This document shows, piece after piece, positions 34,572 to 41,593 of a DNA stretch of 64,000 bases. Below the pieces are notes generated by a model. It did no database searches. It saw only the letters and a list, made by a program, of their open reading frames with translations, and had not been told where the DNA came from. Source of the stretch: an uncultured Ruminococcus sp. GTDB taxonomy: Bacteria; Bacillota; Clostridia; Oscillospirales; Ruminococcaceae. Positions within the stretch are counted from its first letter, which is position 1, and every line of letters begins with the position of its first letter. Position numbers and translations under genes: made by a program. Location of the stretch: the NCBI GenBank assembly GCA_902786975.1, contig CADAES010000007.1, positions 1 through 64,000 of the forward strand. The letters are read 5' to 3'.

Positions 34572-36155
34572 ATGCCTTTGATGATAAACAACATTAAAGC
34601 CGCACTTTCCGAAAGCGAGCAAAGCATAGTTCGCAAAGGGCTGAAGCTGCTTTGTGCGCAAAAAGCGTCCGTAAAGGAAGCTGCGGTGCATAAGATATCG
34701 CTTGACGCACGCAGGCGAGAGAACATACACTATGTCTGCTCGGTCTACGCAGAGCTTGACAGCGAGGAAAGCGAGAAAAAGCTTTGCGAAAGAAACAGGA
34801 ATATCTCTTTTATCAGTCCCAGCCGCTTCTCCCCCGTTATCTGCGGCGGAAAAGCCCGCAGCCGACCCGTCATCGCAGGCTTCGGTCCTGCGGGAATGTT
34901 CTGTGCGCTCGCACTTGCCGAGCAGGGCTACAAACCAATAGTCCTCGAACGTGGACAGCAGATACAAAAGCGCACCGAGTCAGTCAGAAGCTTCTGGAAC
35001 GGCGGTACGCTCAGCGAAAATTCCAACGTCCAGTTCGGAGAGGGCGGCGCAGGCACGTTTTCCGACGGAAAGCTGACCACCCGTATCAATGACCCGCTTT
35101 GCAGCTATGTGCTGGAAAGGTTCGTTCAGTTCGGCGCACCCAAGGAGATACGCACAAAAGCCAAGCCGCATATCGGCACGGACAATCTGAGAAATATAGT
35201 AAAAGCTGTAAGAGAGCGCATTACCGAGCTTGGCGGAGAGGTCAGGTTCGACACTCTGCTGACGGATATCGCCCTTGAAAACGGCAGGGTCAGCTCTGTA
35301 TCCACTACGTCCGGAAGCATCGAGTGCAGCGCATTGGTGCTCGCTCTTGGACACTCGGCAAGAGATACGTTTGAAATGCTCGCTTCAAGAGGCATCTTTT
35401 TAGAGCCAAAAGCTTTCTCCGTCGGCGCAAGGATAGAGCATCTTCAAAGCGACGTTGACAAAAGCCTTTACGGCGAACACGCCGGCGACCCGCTGCTGCC
35501 AAAGGGCGAATACCAGCTCAGCTGGCGTGAGAACGGAAGAGGTGTCTACACCTTCTGTATGTGCCCGGGCGGGAGCGTCGTTGCGGCAGCTTCAGAACAC
35601 GGCGGCATCGTAACAAACGGAATGAGCGAGTTTGCCCGTGACGGCAGAAACGCTAACGCCGCACTCGTTGTCGGAGTAACTCCCGTCGATTTCGGCAGCA
35701 AGCCTCTTGACGGCGTGGCTTTTGCAAGAAACATCGAGCAGAACGCTTTTAAGCTCACAGGCTCCTACAAGGCGGCAGGCACGACCGTAAAAGGCTTTTT
35801 AAGCGGCAAGCCCGACCTTGACACTGATATCCTGCCCACATACAGTCTTGGGCTGTGCGAATGTGATTATACAAGGATATTCCCGAAATTCGTGACGGAT
35901 ATGATGGCGCTGGGGCTTGAAAGGTTCTCAAAGAAAATGGCTTGCTTCGGGCTTCAGAGCGCTGTCCTCTCAGCTCCCGAAACGAGGACAAGCTCCCCTG
36001 TTCGCATGACACGGACAGAAAACCTCACAGCCGTTGGCACACAGAACCTCTACCCCTGCGGCGAGGGCGCAGGCTACGCAGGCGGCATAATGTCCGCCGC
36101 AGTTGACGGCTTGAAAACAGCTCTTAAACTTATGCAAACAACTCCGCCGGTATAG
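34572..36155 (+). CDS. FAD-dependent dehydrogenase (COG2509 type)
   Basis: A 527-residue flavoprotein of the uncharacterised FAD-dependent dehydrogenase family. An N-terminal ferredoxin-like domain (about 1-95) precedes a Rossmann FAD site AGFGPAGMFCALALA followed by VLERG. NVQFGEGGAGTFSDGKLTTR and the C-terminal YPCGEGAGYAGGIMSAAVDGL are family signatures. GGAGG precedes the ATG at 34572. Substrate and electron partner are unknown. A terminator shared with the convergent hsp20 gene follows. Confidence 0.9.
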   Translation: MPLMINNIKAALSESEQSIVRKGLKLLCAQKASVKEAAVHKISLDARRRENIHYVCSVYAELDSEESEKKLCERNRNISFISPSRFSPVICGGKARSRPVIAGFGPAGMFCALALAEQGYKPIVLERGQQIQKRTESVRSFWNGGTLSENSNVQFGEGGAGTFSDGKLTTRINDPLCSYVLERFVQFGAPKEIRTKAKPHIGTDNLRNIVKAVRERITELGGEVRFDTLLTDIALENGRVSSVSTTSGSIECSALVLALGHSARDTFEMLASRGIFLEPKAFSVGARIEHLQSDVDKSLYGEHAGDPLLPKGEYQLSWRENGRGVYTFCMCPGGSVVAAASEHGGIVTNGMSEFARDGRNANAALVVGVTPVDFGSKPLDGVAFARNIEQNAFKLTGSYKAAGTTVKGFLSGKPDLDTDILPTYSLGLCECDYTRIFPKFVTDMMALGLERFSKKMACFGLQSAVLSAPETRTSSPVRMTRTENLTAVGTQNLYPCGEGAGYAGGIMSAAVDGLKTALKLMQTTPPV

Positions 36156-36170
36156 TTTCACAAATGCAAA

Positions 36171-36203
36171 AACAGCTCACCGAAAAAGGGTGAGCTGTTC
36201 TTT
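36171..36203. terminator. bidirectional terminator
   Basis: AACAGCTCACC (36171-36181) and GGTGAGCTGTT (36189-36199) form an 11-bp stem with T-rich tracts on both sides. It serves the FAD dehydrogenase gene and hsp20. Confidence 0.88.
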
Positions 36204-36277
36204 TAAGGGGAGGTCTGATCACGGGCATCGTCCCGCCGGAAAGAACGGCAGGACAGCCTTTGGTGGATGTTGCTTGG

Positions 36278-36697
36278 TTACTTGATCTCAAGCCTCTTTG
36301 TTTCGGGCTTGCAGGCTTCTTTCTTAGGCAGTACAAGGTACAGGATACCGTTTTTGTACTCTGCCTCTATCTTGTCGGCATCAATAGCCGAGATATCGAA
36401 GCTCCTCTGGTACGAGCCGCAGGAACGCTCTCTGTAGATATATTTCTGCTTGTCCTTCTCTACCTTCTCCTGCTTGTGCTGAGCAGTGAGGCAAAGGGTG
36501 TCGCCGGTTATATCCAGTGTGATATCGCCCTTTTCAAAGCCCGGCAGCTCAGCCTCCATGATATACTTGTCGCCGTCGTCCTTGAGGTCGGTCCTGAACT
36601 TCGTCACAGAAGTATTGCCGAAAAAGTCGTTCTCAAAATCGTGGAATGCGTTGAACAGGTCAAAGCTCTTCCTTTCAAATGGTGTAAGTGCATACAT
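36278..36697 (-). CDS. hsp20: Hsp20/alpha-crystallin small heat-shock protein
   Basis: A 139-residue ATP-independent chaperone that holds unfolding proteins. After an N-terminal arm (MYALTPFERKSFDLFN) the alpha-crystallin domain runs from about residue 40 to 130 and includes AELPGFEKGDI, ERSCGSYQRSFD and the closing KNGILYLVLPK; a short KRLEIK tail serves as the C-terminal binding segment. The ATG at 36697 follows AAGGAGG. Two overlapping CIRCE operators about 165 nt upstream point to HrcA repression. Confidence 0.95.
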   Translation of the reverse strand: MYALTPFERKSFDLFNAFHDFENDFFGNTSVTKFRTDLKDDGDKYIMEAELPGFEKGDITLDITGDTLCLTAQHKQEKVEKDKQKYIYRERSCGSYQRSFDISAIDADKIEAEYKNGILYLVLPKKEACKPETKRLEIK

Positions 36698-36746
36698 AAT
36701 GATTCCTCCTTGCTGTATATGGTTATCTTTCCTTACTTGACTGATT

Positions 36747-36782
36747 TTATGCATTTTTCTTTACAGGTTCCATTGGTATCAT
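36747..36782 (-). other. possible short upstream ORF in the hsp20 leader
   Basis: An 11-codon frame (MIPMEPVKKNA) lies behind GAAAGGAA (36783-36790). Its stop overlaps an in-frame upstream ATG (36754) of the hsp20 frame. It may be chance, or a leader peptide coupling translation. Confidence 0.25.
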
Positions 36783-36825
36783 TTCCTTTCGTTCACTGAC
36801 TATATGATATTTCCGCATTGTGTTC

Positions 36826-36853
36826 GTTTTGTGATAAAACGGTGACACAAAAC
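36826..36853. repeat. 8-bp inverted repeat in the hsp20 leader
   Basis: GTTTTGTG (36826-36833) and CACAAAAC (36846-36853) are perfect inverted repeats with a 12-nt gap, just downstream of the CIRCE elements on the hsp20 transcript. Confidence 0.5.
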
Positions 36854-36859
36854 TGAAAT

Positions 36860-36909
36860 TTAGCACTCGTGCATTGAGAGTGCTAACACTCAGCTATTGT
36901 GAGTGCTAA
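36860..36909 (-). promoter_or_regulatory. two overlapping CIRCE (HrcA) operators
   Basis: The first is a perfect TTAGCACTC-N9-GAGTGCTAA (36860-36886). The second is CTAACACTC-N9-GAGTGCTAA (36883-36909), differing from consensus at two positions, and it shares four bases with the first. They lie upstream of hsp20. CIRCE is the HrcA repressor site of class-I heat-shock genes; hrcA itself is not in the window. Confidence 0.93.
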
Positions 36910-36918
36910 AATGTGTGC

Positions 36919-36948
36919 AAAAAAAGACTGTGCCCTGCCGACACAGCC
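36919..36948 (-). terminator. intrinsic terminator of the DtxR-family gene
   Basis: On the minus strand GGCTGTG and CACAGTC pair (7 bp with one G-U) and are followed by T7. Confidence 0.8.
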
Positions 36949-36955
36949 TCAGTTT

Positions 36956-37318
36956 CTATCGTTTCCAGTGATTTTTCAGCGCCTCGAACGTCTCTGCGCT
37001 GATGACATGCTCTATCCTGCAAGCGTCTTCGACAGCTACCTTCGGGTCAACGCCGAGCTTTATAAGCCCCTCTGAAATGAACTTGTGGCGCTCATACATC
37101 TTCTCGGCTATCTCGCTCCCCTTTTCGGTGAGTGTGATATAGCCGTCGGTGTCCATGCTGATATAGCCGTGCTCACGCAGGTTCTTCATGGCAACGCTGA
37201 CGCTGGGCTTTGAAAAATCCAGCTCGTTCACGATGTCGATGCTGCGCACGCTTCCCTTTCGCTCATTTATCATAAGTATCGTTTCAAGATAGTTTTCAGC
37301 TGATTCCTGTATCTTCAA
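36956..37318 (-). CDS. DtxR/MntR-family metal-dependent regulator
   Basis: A 120-residue regulator with an N-terminal winged helix (ESAENYLETILMINERKGSVRSIDIVNELDFSKPSVSVAMKNL) and a short dimerisation domain carrying metal-ligand-type residues (ERHKFISEGLIKLGV, DACRIEHVIS). It lacks the SH3-like third domain and is a little shorter than Bacillus MntR (about 140 residues). It likely senses Mn2+ or Fe2+. The start is TTG at 37318 after GGGGGAG. The nearby heavy-metal permease and P-type ATPase are possible but unproven targets. Confidence 0.9.
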   Translation of the reverse strand: MKIQESAENYLETILMINERKGSVRSIDIVNELDFSKPSVSVAMKNLREHGYISMDTDGYITLTEKGSEIAEKMYERHKFISEGLIKLGVDPKVAVEDACRIEHVISAETFEALKNHWKR

Positions 37319-37345
37319 GTCTTCTCCCCCTTAAAGCTTTTAGAT

Positions 37346-37374
37346 AGTATAACACATCTTCACAATTATTTCAA
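37346..37374 (-). promoter_or_regulatory. promoter of the DtxR-family gene
   Basis: On the minus strand TTGAAA (37369-37374) and TATACT (37346-37351) are 17 bp apart. Confidence 0.75.
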
Positions 37375-37432
37375 CCACTTTTTATACAGTTTTTTTCACA
37401 TATCGCAGCTGCAAAAATTGTGTATTTTGATA

Positions 37433-37461
37433 TTGAAAAAAACAGATTTGTGTGTTATAAT
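37433..37461 (+). promoter_or_regulatory. promoter of the HPr gene
   Basis: TTGAAA (37433-37438) and TATAAT (37456-37461) are 17 bp apart. Confidence 0.85.
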
Positions 37462-37488
37462 GAGCTTGTCAAAAGGGAGGGATGCACA

Positions 37489-37752
37489 ATGAAAACATTT
37501 GAATACGTTATCACTAACCCTGTCGGCATACACGCAAGACCCGCAGGAAACCTTGTTAAATTCGCAAAGACATTTGAAAGCGAGATAAGCATCACCAATC
37601 ACAGGAACTCAAAGACAGGCGATGCCAAAAAGCTTTTCTCGCTGCTTAGCATAGCTGCTATGAGTCAGGACACGGTGACCGTTACCGTTGAAGGTCCTGA
37701 TGAAGACACGGCTTTTGATGCTTTGCAGGAACACTTTGCTGTTGAGCTCTGA
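37489..37752 (+). CDS. HPr-family phosphocarrier protein
   Basis: An 87-residue HPr-fold protein. The PEP-phosphorylated histidine is His15 in the canonical VGIHARPAG. The regulatory site differs: where typical Gram-positive HPr has KSIMGVMSL with Ser46, this protein reads KKLFSLLSI, with Lys48 in place of the serine. It therefore should not be a substrate of HPr kinase. GGGAGGG precedes the ATG at 37489. It is monocistronic with a strong promoter and terminator. It may be a general PTS carrier or a Crh-like regulatory homologue. Confidence 0.92.
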   Translation: MKTFEYVITNPVGIHARPAGNLVKFAKTFESEISITNHRNSKTGDAKKLFSLLSIAAMSQDTVTVTVEGPDEDTAFDALQEHFAVEL

Positions 37753-37761
37753 CCTATCCGG

Positions 37762-37790
37762 CTGCTGTCTTTGCGCAGCAGTCTTTTTTT
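37762..37790 (+). terminator. intrinsic terminator of the HPr gene
   Basis: CTGCTG (37762-37767) and CAGCAG (37776-37781) form the stem, followed by T7. Confidence 0.85.
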
Positions 37791-37801
37791 ATCTGCCGCA
37801 C

Positions 37802-37830
37802 TTGACAAGCTGTGACTGCCGTGTTAAAAT
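37802..37830 (+). promoter_or_regulatory. promoter of the heavy-metal permease gene
   Basis: TTGACA (37802-37807) and TAAAAT (37825-37830) are 17 bp apart, 40 nt before the start codon. Confidence 0.8.
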
Positions 37831-37869
37831 AGAAAGGTTACAGAATACTGGTTATACGGAGAACATACT

Positions 37870-38718
37870 ATGTGGGACAGAATTTTTGACGTATTGCTCG
37901 ATGCGCTTAAAGACACTCTGATAACTCTGCCGTTTTTGTTCGGCGTTTATCTTTTAATTGAATACATAGAGCACAAAAGCTCCGACAAACTCGGCAAGGC
38001 TCTGCGGAAAATGGGTCCTTTCGGCTCTGTCGGCGGTGCGGCGATAGGTGCTATACCGCAGTGCGGGTTTTCCGTTGCGGCATCAAATCTCTATGCGGGA
38101 CGGCTTATAAGTATGGGAACGCTCGTTGCGGTGTACATCTCGACAAGCGACGAGGCTATCCCGGTAATGCTCAAAACGCCCGACCGTGCAGGGATGATAT
38201 GGAAGCTCATTCTTATCAAGATAGCTATCGCTATGGCAGCGGGAATGATCGTTGACATATGTGTAAAACTGTTTTGCAAACGCAAAGAGGAAGAGCCGTT
38301 CAAGGAGCTTTGCGCAGACTGTGACTGTGAGCATCACGGTATTTTCCACTCGGCACTGCATCACACGGTGCAGATCGTGATAATAATTCTGATAGTGAAC
38401 ATACTGCTTGGCGGCATAATGGAATTTGCGGGCAAGCAGACGGTCGAAAAGCTGATGATGACCAACAGCTGGGTGCAGCCGCTGATAGCTGCGTTCGTCG
38501 GGTTCATACCCAACTGTGCGGCATCGGTCGTGCTGACAGAGCTTTACACAGACGGTGTAGTATCCTTCGGAGCGCTCATAGCAGGTCTTTGTACGGGTGC
38601 GGGCGTAGGACTTATGGTGCTTTTCAAGACGAACAAGAATTTCAAGCAGAATTTTGCGATAATGGGTATTCTTTACGCAGTCGCTGTCGCAAGCGGACTG
38701 ATAATACAGTTATTCTGA
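37870..38718 (+). CDS. ArsP_2-type putative heavy-metal/manganese permease
   Basis: A 282-residue integral membrane protein with two homologous halves, each with a conserved Pro-Cys or Asn-Cys loop: AIGAIPQCGFSVAASNLYAG (about 59-78) and VGFIPNCAASVVLTELY (about 216-232). A His/Cys-rich cytoplasmic loop CADCDCEHHG separates them. This matches the putative 10-TM heavy-metal exporter family (ArsP_2), often annotated as arsenic or manganese transporter. The DtxR/MntR gene lies 0.5 kb away, on the other side of the HPr gene. The substrate is unproven. Confidence 0.82.
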   Translation: MWDRIFDVLLDALKDTLITLPFLFGVYLLIEYIEHKSSDKLGKALRKMGPFGSVGGAAIGAIPQCGFSVAASNLYAGRLISMGTLVAVYISTSDEAIPVMLKTPDRAGMIWKLILIKIAIAMAAGMIVDICVKLFCKRKEEEPFKELCADCDCEHHGIFHSALHHTVQIVIIILIVNILLGGIMEFAGKQTVEKLMMTNSWVQPLIAAFVGFIPNCAASVVLTELYTDGVVSFGALIAGLCTGAGVGLMVLFKTNKNFKQNFAIMGILYAVAVASGLIIQLF

Positions 38719-38723
38719 CAAAA

Positions 38724-38757
38724 AGAGCTGTCGCTTTTATGCAACAGCTCTCTTTTT
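38724..38757. terminator. bidirectional terminator
   Basis: AGAGCTGT (38724-38731) and ACAGCTCT (38744-38751) form an 8-bp stem flanked by an A-run and a T-run, between the convergent permease and P-ATPase genes. Confidence 0.9.
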
Positions 38758-41423
38758 TATCTTCGCCTTTTAAAAATGCCCGCAAGCACAGGCACTATCA
38801 TCGAGAATCCCAGCGATATGAACAGCTGATTTCTTGTCAGCGCCCTTGTGCAGAAAACGCTTTGCAGCATCGGCAGGTACATTCCCGCTGTCAGTACGAA
38901 CGCCGAGACCGCCACCGAGAACAGCAAAAACGGATTTGAGTGATACGGCACGCTCAACAGCGACTTTTTCTCAGACTTGCACTCAAACACGTGTATCAGC
39001 TGACTGACGACGAGCGTACACAAAGCGCCGGTGCGTGCGATATCCAGCGACCCTGTCATCGACAGCAGCACTGTGAAGCTCGCAAGCGTGCTCAGTCCGA
39101 TAAGCACTCCCCTGATAAGTATCCGCCACAGCAGTCCCCCGCTGAAAAAGCTGTCTCCTGCCCTTCTCGGCGGCTCGGTCATAAACTCCCTTTCGGGCGG
39201 CTCAAGCCCGAGAGCGATCGCAGGCAGAGAGTCGGTAACGAGGTTGACAAGCAGTATCTGTGCGGGCAGCAGCACCATGGGCAGACCCATTATTATCCCG
39301 CCCAGCATCGTCAGCACCTCTCCGATGTTGCAGGAGATAAGGTAGCGCACGAACTTTCGGATGTTGCGGTAGATAGTCCTGCCCTCCTCAACGGCATTCA
39401 CAAGCGTTGCGAAATTGTCGTCAAGCAGTATCAGCTCGGCCGCCTGCTTTGTGACCTCTGTGCCCGAAATACCCATCGACACGCCGATATCCGCTTCCTT
39501 GACCGCAGGCGCATCGTTCACGCCGTCGCCAGTCATTGCAACGATGTGCCCCTTTCGCTTGAACGAACGGACTATGCGCAGCTTGTGCTCGGGCGTTACC
39601 CTCGCAAAAACGCTGCAATGCTCGGCAAGCTCGTCGAGTCTCCCGTCGCTCATCCTGTCAAGCTCATCACCTGTCAACACAAGGTCGCCCTGCCTCATTA
39701 TGCCTGTCTCCGCAGCTATCGCCGCAGCCGTGAGCTTGTGGTCGCCCGTTATCATAACGGTCCTTATTCCCGCAGCCGCACATTCGCTGACAGCGTGCTT
39801 TGCTTCGGGTCTCGGCGGGTCCTTCATCGCAGCAAGCCCGAGGAACACCGCCTTTGAATCGACTATCTCCTCAAAAGCGAGCACCCTCAGACCCTGTGCC
39901 GAGTAGTCGTCGCAAAGCTTCATTATGCTCAGGCGCTCGGGATTGGTAAGCGCCTCGGTTCGTTCGCAACTGTCCGAATATTTGTACACACAGTCGTTGA
40001 GTATCACATCGCACGAGCCTTTCCTAAGGCTGAACACGCTTCCGTCGGGGGCTTTGCAAACAACGGTCATGCTTCTCGCCCTGCTGTCAAAAGGTATCTC
40101 GTCGATACGCTCTGTGCCGAGTCCCTCGGCTGTGATGCCGCACTTCGCCGCCGCTGTTACAAGCGCTGCTTCGGTCGGGTCGCCCTCTGCGGAAAACCTC
40201 TCCGAGGCTTCCCTGCGCCCGAAACGTCCCGCGGGCGAGGACACCTTCAGCACAGCGTTGCTGCAAAGGCAGGCGCATCGCATCAGCTTTGCTATCATCG
40301 GGTCGTCGGAAGTTTCAACGCTTTCCTGCTTGGGGTCGAGTGCGCCAACTATGCGGCTCTCTTTCTTTGTGTCCAGAATTTTGTACTTATCTATCCTGTC
40401 CGAAACAGCCGCAAAGTCCGTCACGGTCATAATATTTCGTGTCACCGTACCTGTCTTGTCGGTGCATATTACCGTTGCGCAGCCGAGAGTTTCGACCGAG
40501 TGGAGCCTGTGAACGAGCGCCTTTCGCCTCAGCATTCTTCTCACGGCAAGCGCCAGTGCTATCGTAACGGTTGCAGGCAGTCCCTCGGGTATCGCCGCTA
40601 TGGCTATGGTTATACCCGTCATCACCATATCCAGCACAGGCTCGCCTCTGAGCACGCCTGCCAGAAATACCAGCACGCAGACTCCGAGGCATATCACCGC
40701 AAGCACCTTTCCAAGCTCACCGAGCTTTTTCTGAAGCGGCGTCTGCTCCTCGTCTATCTCCTGCAGAAGCCGTGACACCTTGCCCATCTGCGTCTGTTTT
40801 CCCGTTGCGACGCATTTCATAACGCCCGTTCCCTTGGTGACGACCGTGCCCATATAGCACATATAATCGTTGTTCAGCGAGCCGAAATCCGTCTCGTCGG
40901 CACGCTCCCGCTTGTCGGCGGCAACAGCCTCCCCCGTCAGCACAGATTCGTCGCAGCTGAGCGCCCGGGCTTTCATCAGATAGCCGTCACAGGGCACCCT
41001 GTCCCCCGACTCGAGTACGATAACGTCGCCCGTCACGACCTCCGCCGCAGGTATCTTCACAAGCACCCCGTCACGGTAACAGCGTGCGCTCGGCGCAGTC
41101 ATGCTCTGCAGCTTTTCAAGCGTCTTTTCACAGCGGTACTCCTGAAAGAACCCGAGAAATGCGTTTATTATCACTATCAGCAGTATCGGTATCGCATCGG
41201 CGTATTCCCCGAGAAGCACCGATATCACCGTTGCCGCCATAAGTATCATTACCATTACATCGTGGAACTGTCCCGCAAATATCTTTGCGGCAGAGTTCCG
41301 CTTTTTCTGAGCCAGCCTGTTCTCGCCGTTGTGCGCAAGCCTTGTTTTCGCCTCGTGAGAGCTGAGCCCGACCGAGTTTATCGGCGGCGCCTGCCCTATC
41401 CTCTTTTCAAGCAATTCCAGCAT
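38757..41423 (-). CDS. P-type cation ATPase, Ca2+-transporting type (P2A)
   Basis: An 888-residue P-type ATPase with the SERCA/PMR1 plan. Motifs are the actuator TGE (LTGEAVAAD), PEGLPA in M4, the phosphorylation site CTDKTGT (Asp at about 322) and the hinge MTGDGVNDAPA. The calcium-site residues are conserved: Glu in PEGLP, Asn and Glu in SCNIGEV (M5), and Asn and Asp in NLVTDSLPAIALG (M6), so Ca2+ export is likely. Mn2+ is an alternative, as in PMR1 enzymes. GAAGGGA precedes the ATG. A perfect 9-bp palindrome lies just upstream. Confidence 0.93.
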   Translation of the reverse strand: MLELLEKRIGQAPPINSVGLSSHEAKTRLAHNGENRLAQKKRNSAAKIFAGQFHDVMVMILMAATVISVLLGEYADAIPILLIVIINAFLGFFQEYRCEKTLEKLQSMTAPSARCYRDGVLVKIPAAEVVTGDVIVLESGDRVPCDGYLMKARALSCDESVLTGEAVAADKRERADETDFGSLNNDYMCYMGTVVTKGTGVMKCVATGKQTQMGKVSRLLQEIDEEQTPLQKKLGELGKVLAVICLGVCVLVFLAGVLRGEPVLDMVMTGITIAIAAIPEGLPATVTIALALAVRRMLRRKALVHRLHSVETLGCATVICTDKTGTVTRNIMTVTDFAAVSDRIDKYKILDTKKESRIVGALDPKQESVETSDDPMIAKLMRCACLCSNAVLKVSSPAGRFGRREASERFSAEGDPTEAALVTAAAKCGITAEGLGTERIDEIPFDSRARSMTVVCKAPDGSVFSLRKGSCDVILNDCVYKYSDSCERTEALTNPERLSIMKLCDDYSAQGLRVLAFEEIVDSKAVFLGLAAMKDPPRPEAKHAVSECAAAGIRTVMITGDHKLTAAAIAAETGIMRQGDLVLTGDELDRMSDGRLDELAEHCSVFARVTPEHKLRIVRSFKRKGHIVAMTGDGVNDAPAVKEADIGVSMGISGTEVTKQAAELILLDDNFATLVNAVEEGRTIYRNIRKFVRYLISCNIGEVLTMLGGIIMGLPMVLLPAQILLVNLVTDSLPAIALGLEPPEREFMTEPPRRAGDSFFSGGLLWRILIRGVLIGLSTLASFTVLLSMTGSLDIARTGALCTLVVSQLIHVFECKSEKKSLLSVPYHSNPFLLFSVAVSAFVLTAGMYLPMLQSVFCTRALTRNQLFISLGFSMIVPVLAGIFKRRR

Positions 41424-41440
41424 CGTACCATTCCCTTCTG

Positions 41441-41461
41441 TTTAATACAGCTTGTATTAAA
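41441..41461. promoter_or_regulatory. palindromic operator candidate upstream of the P-ATPase
   Basis: TTTAATACA-GCT-TGTATTAAA is a perfect 9-bp inverted repeat with a 3-bp centre, 18 bp upstream of the ATPase start. It is too AT-rich, and has no T-run, for a terminator. It looks like a repressor operator; the cognate regulator is not known. Confidence 0.55.
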
Positions 41462-41508
41462 GCTTATTCGCAGGCGTGGGATTTAATGCATAAATATCGG
41501 CTGTACGC

Positions 41509-41537
41509 TTGACTTTTTGGCAATATTGTTTTATTAT
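41509..41537 (+). promoter_or_regulatory. promoter of murT-gatD
   Basis: TTGACT (41509-41514) and TATTAT (41532-41537) are 17 bp apart. Confidence 0.7.
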
Positions 41538-41593
41538 ATACTTTGGGTATTTACTTGAAAGGAGAGCCTCTTTTTGCGGGGCACAGGATAAAT

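Noticed and set aside
36700-36860. RNA thermometer in the hsp20 leader
   Set aside because: I found no segment complementary to the AAGGAGG site of hsp20, so a ROSE or fourU-type element is not supported.
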